Positions 55,962 through 62,440 of a stretch of DNA of 62,440 nt are shown piece after piece. Source of the stretch: Methanobacteriota archaeon (lineage in GTDB: Archaea > Halobacteriota > Methanosarcinia > Methanosarcinales > Methanosarcinaceae); NCBI GenBank assembly GCA_016841625.1, contig JAENYU010000002.1, forward strand, positions 10,041-72,480. Reading direction: 5' to 3'. Within the stretch, counting starts at the first letter, position 1. The number at the start of each line of letters is the position of its first letter. The translations under genes and the position numbers were made by a program. The notes under the pieces are model-generated. The model saw only the letters and a list, made by a program, of their open reading frames with translations. It did no database searches and was not told the DNA's origin.

Positions 55962-58466
55962 ATGGACGATAAAAACGAGAATATCTCAGAAAATACTTTA
56001 AGCTCAAATCAGAGCTCGGATGAAATGGACGACAAAAAAGGCCTCCGGGTTGAAAAAACCAATAAAGAGGAGGTTCCGGATGAAAATTCGGCGATGCGAC
56101 AGAGCAAGGATGAGAAGAGCTCTGAAAGGGATTCTTCCGAAGGGAGGGACGACGAAATTATTCTGACCGGGGAAGCCGCCAATGAAAGCGGATTTGAGGG
56201 AGATGTTTCGGGGGAAGAGGAGGAAAGCCCCCGGGAAAAGGAAACCGACAATATAGTTCTGCTTGCTGATTCGGGAGTTGGAAGTTCCCGGAATTCCGAT
56301 GATTATCCAGAACCGCAAATGGATGAAAGTCCGGATAGGGAGGAGGGCACCCCCAATTCTGAAATTTTAAATAAGGACGTTGAGCCATTATCAGACATTT
56401 CAGGGGAAGATATAGATTCGGAAGAGGAATCCGCAACCTCCGAAAATTTCGGCCTTGGAATAGAAGTTGAGCTTGTTATAGAAACTGAAAAAACAGGCAT
56501 ATTTCCCCCTGCGTGCGAACCCGATATTGGAAATGAGCAACGTCCCGCAGAAAAACCAAAAATTGATACGGTTCCCAAAAAAATAAGCGAGACGAAAGAA
56601 GTCAATACTCCCGGCAAGTTGGAAAAATCCCCTGAAAAGGAGAAAGCAGAGGAGGAAGAAAAAGGGGAAGAAGAAGGGGAAAAGAAAGAAAAAGGAAAAA
56701 GGAAAAGGAAAGGAAAAGGGGGAAAGAAAGGAAAGGAGAAAAGAAGAAAAACCGGGTCATCGGCTAAATTCAAAGAACTGGCTTATGATATTGCAGGAGT
56801 CAGGGAAGGGGAAAAGCTTGGAGATAAGGTAAAAGAATTCCTGGGAGAAGTAAAGACTCCGGAGGGGGCAAAAAAGAAGTTTGAAGAAATAATGCAGAAA
56901 CTAAAGGATGAAGAAATAAGGTCCCTTCCCACCTACGACCCCGAAACCTACGGCCCTCTCCTTCAATACGAAATCCCTGAGAACTTCACCGAAATAGAGC
57001 GCTACTGGGTAGAAGAGCCCTACGCTTTTGTGAGCATCATCGAAAACAGGGAGACGAAGTTTTACAATGTGGTGGAGCCCATTCTCTCTGCATATGAAAA
57101 AGCTATCCTTGAACGTGTCCGGAACAACCTGGAAGATACCCTCACCCAGGAAGACATGAGACTTGGCAGGGAAAAAGAAGTCATACTCACAAACAAGGCC
57201 TTGCGCCTTTTTGACCAGTATTACAACACCCTTGAACTGCCTTCTCTCCACAAGATTATGTACTTCCTCCGGCGGAATTTTATCGGGTACGAACGGATCA
57301 ACGCCCTGATCCAGGACCCAAACATTGAAGACATCTCCTGTTCAGGGGTTGAAATCCCGATTTACCTCTACCATATGAAGCACAATAACATTGTGACAAA
57401 CGTTATTTTCGGGGAAAAAGAACTTGATTCTCTCGTGGTCAAGCTCTGCCAGCGCAGCGGGAAGCACATTTCAATCGGGGAACCGATTGTGGACGCTACT
57501 CTTCCTGATGGGTCAAGGATCCAGGCAACCCTTGGAAGAGAGGTTACCACAAGGGGCAGTTCTTACACCATTAGGAAGTTCAAGGGAGACCCGATTACCC
57601 CGATCGACCTTATAAAATACAGCACATGTAGTGTTGAAATGATGGCTTACTACTGGATTGCCATCGAAAATAATGCCAGTGTACTCCTTGCAGGCGGGAC
57701 GGCTTCCGGGAAAACCTCGCTCATGAACGCAATTTCTCTCTTTATCCCAAGGCTTGCCAAGATCGTATCCATCGAGGACACCAGAGAAATTATGCTCCAC
57801 CACGAAAACTGGATTGCAGACGCTACCCGGAAGTCCTTTACGGTGGGAGGTACCGGGGAAATTTCCATGTACGAACTCCTGAAAGCTGCCCTCCGACAGC
57901 GTCCTGAGTACATCATTGTGGGAGAGGTCAGAGGAAAGGAAGCCCTGACCCTTTTCCAGGCCATGTCCACAGGGCACACCACCTATTCCACCATGCACGC
58001 AAGTGACGTGCAGACGGTTGTTAACAGGCTTGAAAACGAACCCATCAACGTCCCACACGTGATGATGCAGGCCCTTGGGGTCATTTCCATCCAGATGCAG
58101 ACCTACGTGAATGAGGTGAGGGTCCGGAGGACCAAGACCATTGTCGAAATTACGGGGCTTGATGCGAGGACCGGCAGTCTCCGGATCAACGAACTCTACA
58201 GCTGGGACCCCCAGCATGACACTTTCAAACGGGCAGGGGATTCCTATGTGCTAAACGAGATCATGAGGGCAAGGGGCTGGAACCCGGATAAACTCTTTAA
58301 GGAATTCCAGGAAAGGGAAAAGATCCTTGCATACATGGCTGAGAATAATATGAGGGATTATGTAAGTATCTCTCTGATCGTGCACATGTACGCCACCAAT
58401 CCTGGGCTTGTAATGGAAGCGGTCGAAAATGGTAACTTGCGAGAAATGTTCCTGCACGGGGACTGA
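55962..58466 (+). CDS. Type II/IV secretion ATPase (FlaI/GspE family) with long charged N-terminus
   Basis: The 834-residue protein has a C-terminal secretion-superfamily ATPase: an N2-like domain with EIPENFTEIERYWVEEPYAFVSI, Walker A GGTASGKTSLMNAIS (about residue 575), Walker B RQRPEYIIVGEVRG (about 650), and the His box STGHTTYSTMHASDV. It is longer than usual because the first 265 residues are acidic, Ser/Glu/Asp-rich, ending in a Lys/Arg/Gly block (about 230-270). It powers pilus or archaellum-like assembly with the adjacent membrane protein, whose start overlaps its TGA by one base. Confidence 0.93.
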   Translation: MDDKNENISENTLSSNQSSDEMDDKKGLRVEKTNKEEVPDENSAMRQSKDEKSSERDSSEGRDDEIILTGEAANESGFEGDVSGEEEESPREKETDNIVLLADSGVGSSRNSDDYPEPQMDESPDREEGTPNSEILNKDVEPLSDISGEDIDSEEESATSENFGLGIEVELVIETEKTGIFPPACEPDIGNEQRPAEKPKIDTVPKKISETKEVNTPGKLEKSPEKEKAEEEEKGEEEGEKKEKGKRKRKGKGGKKGKEKRRKTGSSAKFKELAYDIAGVREGEKLGDKVKEFLGEVKTPEGAKKKFEEIMQKLKDEEIRSLPTYDPETYGPLLQYEIPENFTEIERYWVEEPYAFVSIIENRETKFYNVVEPILSAYEKAILERVRNNLEDTLTQEDMRLGREKEVILTNKALRLFDQYYNTLELPSLHKIMYFLRRNFIGYERINALIQDPNIEDISCSGVEIPIYLYHMKHNNIVTNVIFGEKELDSLVVKLCQRSGKHISIGEPIVDATLPDGSRIQATLGREVTTRGSSYTIRKFKGDPITPIDLIKYSTCSVEMMAYYWIAIENNASVLLAGGTASGKTSLMNAISLFIPRLAKIVSIEDTREIMLHHENWIADATRKSFTVGGTGEISMYELLKAALRQRPEYIIVGEVRGKEALTLFQAMSTGHTTYSTMHASDVQTVVNRLENEPINVPHVMMQALGVISIQMQTYVNEVRVRRTKTIVEITGLDARTGSLRINELYSWDPQHDTFKRAGDSYVLNEIMRARGWNPDKLFKEFQEREKILAYMAENNMRDYVSISLIVHMYATNPGLVMEAVENGNLREMFLHGD

Positions 58467-60430
58467 TGCGTGGTGGTGGCATGAGCGCTATTGATACCTT
58501 TGCCTTCCGGATTTTCGGGGAGAAGATCCTCGAGTATGAAGACCACTTCTCTATGTTCAGGATAAAGCTAAGGCAGGCTCAGATCCCTCTTCCTGTGGAA
58601 CAGTACGTATCTACAGCGATTCTGTATTCTCTGTTTGCGGGTTTATTTGGAGGGCTTACAGGCCTCTTTCTGGGAGGATTGCTGTTCAGGGGTATAACTC
58701 CCGAATCCATAGTTTCCACTCTGCACATTTCTTCGAGGGTTACCCGGGCCGTTGAAACTCCCGGGTTTATTGAAGCTCGTCTCCCCCTTCTCCTCACCTT
58801 TGTAGGGGGGATTTTGCTTTTTCTGCTGCTTGCTGCTCTTACCTACGGGCTAATCATGAGCTACCCCCCCATGAAAGCTGACAGCAGGAAAAGGGCGATA
58901 AATGAAGTTATGCCTCATGCGACCGCTTTCCTCTATGTTCTGCAGCGGGGAGGTGGGATGACGATTTTCGATACAATGAAATCTCTGGCGGAGCATGCCC
59001 ACCTTTACGGTAACACTTCCCGAGAGTTCGGAAACATTATCCGGGACATGGAGTATTTCGGAAAGGACATGCAAGACTCCCTCTGGGATGCGGCCGACAG
59101 GACGCCCTCCGAGCATTTAAAAGACCTGGTCGACGGGCTGATTTCCATCGTTTCCAGTGGAGGGGACGTAACCCTTTATTTGAACAATAAGACAGAGCAT
59201 TACAAGTCTGAGGCCAACAAAGCTCACAGACGTTTCCTTGAAACCCTGGGACTGCTGGCAGAGGTATACATCACCGTGTTTGTCGTAGGCCCCCTTTTCC
59301 TTATGATAATTCTTGTGGTGATGAACCTGATTGATAACGGGGGTCCTGCCAAACTCTACCTCCTGGTGTATGGGGCAATTCCCTTCGGGACAGTCATTTT
59401 CCTTATTTTTCTGGACATGCTTACCGGAGAGGCCGAAAAACTGCCGGAGGAAATCATTGCCCGGACCAGACCCGATTCTTTCAGTGACGTCAGGGTAAAA
59501 CCGGAAACAGAACATGACCTTGAGCTGATGAAGAAAATGGAGATTTATGAAAAGCTCTTCTGGGTCAAAAACACCCTATTTCACCCTATCCGGGTAATGA
59601 TCCAGAAACCTCTGTGTGCTTTTGTCGTAAGTGCCCCCCTGACCTTCGGATATTTCACCTCCGCCTACCTGAAAAACAGGCCCTATTATGGAGGGTTCAT
59701 TGAAATTGCGTCGACCCTTGACGATTACATATATTTCAGCCTTCTCATTCTCTTTATCCCCTTCATCATCTTCCACGAACTTGAAGTCCGGAAGATCGGG
59801 CAGATAGAAGACCAGGTGCCAGAGTTTCTCAAAAGGCTTGCAAGCATTAACGGGACCGGAATTTTGCTGACTGACGCCATTGCCATTACCGCCCAGTCAA
59901 ACATGGGCCGGCTAAAACCCGAGATTAAAAGGATGGTTCAAGATCTCCGCTGGAACTCAAATATGGTGAATGCCCTGAAGCGCTTTGAGTCCCGCATCCG
60001 GACCAACCTTACCCGCCGCAGCATATCTCTCATTGCCCAGGCCAGCGAGTCCACAGGGAACATCCACGAGGTAATAAGCGTCGTTGCGGAAGATTCCGAT
60101 GTCCAGAAAAACCTGAAAAAAGAACGTTCTGCCGAGATGTTCATCTATGTTTTCATCATCTTCGTGACCTTCTGCGTCTTCCTGGTCATCGTATACGTAC
60201 TTGCGGCTTTCTTCCTCCCTGCCCTGGACGGTTCCAGCAACCCGGCAATGTCCATGGGCGGCTTCGACATAAATGAATATAACATGCTCTTCTTCCACGC
60301 AGCCCTCCTCCAGGGCTTCGGTTCCGGGCTTGTAGCAGGGAAAATGGGATCTGGCAGCCTTCCTTCGGGGCTCAAGTACTCCCTTGCCATGATGAGCTTT
60401 GCCTATGTGCTGTTCATCGTGTTTCTCTGA
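58466..60430 (+). CDS. Type II/IV secretion membrane platform protein (TadC/FlaJ-like)
   Basis: The 654-residue protein has two T2SSF repeats separated by membrane helices (about 40-70, 108-135, 260-300, 390-470, 550-590). Typical are HATAFLYVLQRGGGMTIFDTMKSLAEHA in the first repeat and EFLKRLASINGTGILLTDAIAITAQSN in the second. It forms the platform on which the ATPase assembles a pilus. Both ATG 58466 (overlapping the ATPase stop) and ATG 58481 (after GGTGGTGG) are possible starts. At 654 it is longer than many FlaJ proteins. Confidence 0.93.
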   Translation: MRGGGMSAIDTFAFRIFGEKILEYEDHFSMFRIKLRQAQIPLPVEQYVSTAILYSLFAGLFGGLTGLFLGGLLFRGITPESIVSTLHISSRVTRAVETPGFIEARLPLLLTFVGGILLFLLLAALTYGLIMSYPPMKADSRKRAINEVMPHATAFLYVLQRGGGMTIFDTMKSLAEHAHLYGNTSREFGNIIRDMEYFGKDMQDSLWDAADRTPSEHLKDLVDGLISIVSSGGDVTLYLNNKTEHYKSEANKAHRRFLETLGLLAEVYITVFVVGPLFLMIILVVMNLIDNGGPAKLYLLVYGAIPFGTVIFLIFLDMLTGEAEKLPEEIIARTRPDSFSDVRVKPETEHDLELMKKMEIYEKLFWVKNTLFHPIRVMIQKPLCAFVVSAPLTFGYFTSAYLKNRPYYGGFIEIASTLDDYIYFSLLILFIPFIIFHELEVRKIGQIEDQVPEFLKRLASINGTGILLTDAIAITAQSNMGRLKPEIKRMVQDLRWNSNMVNALKRFESRIRTNLTRRSISLIAQASESTGNIHEVISVVAEDSDVQKNLKKERSAEMFIYVFIIFVTFCVFLVIVYVLAAFFLPALDGSSNPAMSMGGFDINEYNMLFFHAALLQGFGSGLVAGKMGSGSLPSGLKYSLAMMSFAYVLFIVFL

Positions 60431-60552
60431 ATTTCCGGTACTTTTCCGGAAGTTCTCTTTTTTTGATTTTTTTTCTTTTTTAGAATCTCTTCCGGAATTT
60501 CTGGGTTTTATCTCCGGATTTTCCTTTCATTTCGTTTCTTTTTTAAAGATGA

Positions 60553-61188
60553 ATGCCTATTCCTAAAAATATGGTTGAAGACTCAATGATGAAAAGAACA
60601 CTCCTGGTCCTACTCATCATGACGGTCGTTCTGTCCTCCTTTTTTGTGCTGGACTTTAAGGCTGCAAAAAGCGAAACCAGGGCAAATTCCCAGATAGCGA
60701 GCTATTCTACAGGAGAGCCCCGGATAGACTTCCCCGGCAGGATCTATCTCTATGTGGAAGGCGACGATGCCCTTTCAGGGTTTATCCGGGAAGAAATCAG
60801 GGCAGAACTGGAAAAGGTAGGGATGGATGTGGAGGAGGCCGGAACCTTCGAGGAAAAGTATGATTCTCAGGCCCTGCTGGTAAATATCAGGGAATCCGAA
60901 GGACTGTATACGCCCTTTTATGCTTCCTCAAGCCTTAAAATTACGTATTTCTATACCTCCACAGGAGAAGACACCATATATTTTGAAAAATTCAAAGAAG
61001 GAAACGTTACCGTGAGATTCGTAAACACCAGTCTCCGGGAAGGGGAAAAACTGATGGATGGGGAACTGGAACTGCAGGATTCCACAAAGGGCATCATCTC
61101 AATGAAAGCCTACAGGAAGCACCTTGCTGAAGAAGCGGCAAAGAATGTTGTCGACCAGCTTCAAACCCAGATTCGTGACATCCCCTGA
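60553..61188 (+). CDS. Membrane-anchored protein of the secretion cluster
   Basis: The 211-residue protein has an N-terminal membrane anchor (TLLVLLIMTVVLSSFFVLDF, about 16-35) and an extracytoplasmic region with YLYVEGDDALSGFIREEIRAELEKVGMD and a C-terminal helix KHLAEEAAKNVVDQLQTQI. No known family was recognised. It follows the platform gene by 122 bp on the same strand, so it may be an assembly or minor component of the same pilus-like system. The start could be 60553, 60586 or 60589; the later ATGs give a cleaner signal anchor. Confidence 0.7.
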   Translation: MPIPKNMVEDSMMKRTLLVLLIMTVVLSSFFVLDFKAAKSETRANSQIASYSTGEPRIDFPGRIYLYVEGDDALSGFIREEIRAELEKVGMDVEEAGTFEEKYDSQALLVNIRESEGLYTPFYASSSLKITYFYTSTGEDTIYFEKFKEGNVTVRFVNTSLREGEKLMDGELELQDSTKGIISMKAYRKHLAEEAAKNVVDQLQTQIRDIP

Positions 61189-61250
61189 AAAGTTTCCTGC
61201 CGAGGTTATCAATTTATTTGCCAAACAGCCACTGTCATGACCCGGATCCT

Positions 61251-62099
61251 TTATCGAAGCGGTTTACACCAGATGTTCATGTCCTCAAAACCTTCCGCGA
61301 TCCTGCAGTTGTTTACAAGCCTGCCGGTATAGGAATAACAGAGGGAGGAAAAAGCCTGGTTGATTCCGGGCGAAGGAGCCCTGCACAGGGTGTAGAGGCT
61401 TTTAAAGTTTCGGGCCGCAAGTTCATTTTCAAGGCCCAGAATAAGCGATTTAATATGGCCTTTTCCCCTTTCTTCCGGAATTGTAAGGCAGTCGGTTACT
61501 TCGGCGTTTTTCATTGAAGATTCCGTTTCCGCAGATGCCAGGCTTACGATTTTTCCCCTTTTTTCGATCACCAGGTAGAAGACCCCCGAACCCATGGCTT
61601 CCAGCAGATAACTTTCTTTGTGAAGGGGACTCGGGTATAGCTGAAATCCCCTGGAATACAGGGCAGCCATTGCAGGGACATCTGCCTCATCTGCGGGCCT
61701 GAGGATATAGTCTTCCGGGAGGGTGTTTTCTTTGGTGACCATGCCCCTGCTGTGCTCTTTTTTTTCCTGGAACCTGGATTTGTTAAGGCATTCTTCTATT
61801 ATTCGGTCCTCTTTTATGGGAAAGGAAGGTTCCTTTCTGGATTTTTCCGGAAATGTAGAGAAGATGTGACAGTCTTCCCCGGCAAAATAACCTGTAATCA
61901 TACCTTCTTTTTCGTATCCGCAAGCTTCAAGGGTATGAACTTCTCTTGAAGGAGTGTATACGATGATTTTCCCCATCTTTTCCAGGTCTGCAAGTTCTTT
62001 AAGGAAAGGGTTCAGGACCTCGAAAGGCCCCCTGAAGTTCATTACTTTAATTCTTCTGCTGAAATAATCAATCACAAGGTCTGCTGAAAGGCCTGGCAT
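61251..62099 (-). CDS. ablB: Beta-lysine N6-acetyltransferase
   Basis: The 282-residue protein matches AblB of methanogens, which acetylates beta-lysine to the osmolyte N-epsilon-acetyl-beta-lysine. An N-terminal half with IIVYTPSREVHTLEACGYEKEGMITGYFAGEDCHIFS leads into a GNAT domain (EDYILRPADEADVPAMAALYS, TDCLTIPEERGKGHIKSLIL) and ends YTGRLVNNCRIAEGFEDMNIWCK, a signature tail of the family. The ablA lysine 2,3-aminomutase partner is expected upstream on this strand, i.e. beyond the right window edge. No SD is clear before the ATG; the frame continues upstream without a start codon. Confidence 0.92.
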   Translation of the reverse strand: MPGLSADLVIDYFSRRIKVMNFRGPFEVLNPFLKELADLEKMGKIIVYTPSREVHTLEACGYEKEGMITGYFAGEDCHIFSTFPEKSRKEPSFPIKEDRIIEECLNKSRFQEKKEHSRGMVTKENTLPEDYILRPADEADVPAMAALYSRGFQLYPSPLHKESYLLEAMGSGVFYLVIEKRGKIVSLASAETESSMKNAEVTDCLTIPEERGKGHIKSLILGLENELAARNFKSLYTLCRAPSPGINQAFSSLCYSYTGRLVNNCRIAEGFEDMNIWCKPLR

Positions 62100-62308
62100 T
62101 TTGAGTATTGTTTTTTTCCAGTATCCCGGAAGTTCTTCTTCTTTGTTTAGGGTAAAAGGTATTTGTTTTTCGATAAAAAATTCCTCCTCGGATTGGTGGC
62201 TGGCGCATTTTAAAGCCGGTGTATTTTATAAAAGGTAAACATTCAAAAGTTGAGCATTTAAAAGAACCTTAAAAGTTGATTGTCTCAAAAGTTCAGCGCC
62301 TCAATGGT
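62100..62308. other. Spacer upstream of ablB
   Basis: Up to about 62225 the ablB frame stays open without a start codon. Beyond that the sequence is AT-rich with degenerate forerunners of the 16-bp repeat that follows. Confidence 0.5.
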
Positions 62309-62440
62309 TGAGTGTCTCAATAGTTGAGTGTCTCAGTGGTTGAGTATCTCAGTAGTTGAGTATCTCAGTGGTTGAGTATCTCAGTGGTTGAGTATCTCAG
62401 TGGTTGAGTATCTCAGTGGTTGAGTATCTCAGTGGTTGAG
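62309..62440. repeat. 16-bp tandem repeat array at window edge
   Basis: About eight copies of the 16-bp unit TGAGTATCTCAGTGGT run to the last base and presumably beyond. Copies are more uniform toward the right, suggesting recent expansion there. Confidence 0.95.

Overview
The window is archaeal and most likely comes from Methanosarcina or a close relative in the Methanosarcinales. The support is the gene content: a coenzyme F390 synthetase-like adenylating enzyme, a beta-lysine acetyltransferase (AblB type), an AceP/YaaH acetate transporter, an archaeal mevalonate-entry cluster (HMG-CoA synthase, thiolase, DUF35), NreA, class II photolyase, eIF1/SUI1, archaeal type IV pilin and secretion genes, NikR, and a Cbi-type metal ECF transporter. 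Coding density is moderate. Many spacers exceed 300 bp, are AT-rich and carry short tandem repeats with periods of 11 to 45 bp. I saw no rRNA, tRNA, CRISPR array or intact insertion sequence. Of about 54 genes, only one (the Cas4-like gene) ends in TAG; the rest end in TGA or TAA.

Layout. 0-8 kb: a DUF3303 protein, an aldehyde dehydrogenase, ArsR and NikR regulators, an F390 synthetase-like enzyme, and two paralogous zinc-ribbon/winged-helix proteins around an AhpD-like gene with a heavily inverted-repeat spacer. 8-19 kb: a Pyr_excise-family protein, a membrane protein, a Bcp-type peroxiredoxin, class II photolyase, a PhnP-like metallo-hydrolase, an AAA ATPase, purC, NreA with an HTH partner, and SUI1. 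19-27 kb: purL, then an operon of two GH57 proteins (the first appears catalytically degenerate), a V4R-domain protein and a GH15 glucoamylase, which together look like an intracellular alpha-glucan degradation unit. 27-37 kb: SppA, MetRS, a pilin with the tail of a second pilin copy, a CYTH protein, the HMG-CoA cluster with its XRE regulator, and a Cas4-like protein that has lost its nuclease motifs. 37-49 kb: a multidomain PAPS-reductase-family Fe-S protein, a chagasin-like inhibitor, DinB, cbiO-cbiQ and cbiM-cbiN in two blocks, endonuclease III, a flavin disulfide reductase-like protein and purH. 49-62 kb: a FilR1-type regulator, a decayed region with a truncated methyltransferase, an intact methyltransferase, AceP, GpmI, a type IV-like secretion pair (ATPase and membrane platform) with a small anchored partner, and AblB.

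Themes. Purine synthesis is represented by three dispersed genes (purC, purL, purH). DNA repair is well represented (photolyase, Pyr_excise protein, NreA, DinB, Nth, Cas4-like), and three of these proteins end in a PCNA-interaction-like motif. NikR and a palindrome sitting on a TATA-like box before cbiM suggest metal-controlled uptake. The most unusual features are (1) three genes whose stop codon and hairpin are tandemly repeated downstream of the gene, (2) the GH57 pseudoenzyme/GH57/V4R/GH15 operon, (3) the degenerate, amber-terminated Cas4-like gene, (4) a 12-codon relic of a second pilin gene, and (5) the structured spacer between the paralogous zinc-ribbon genes.
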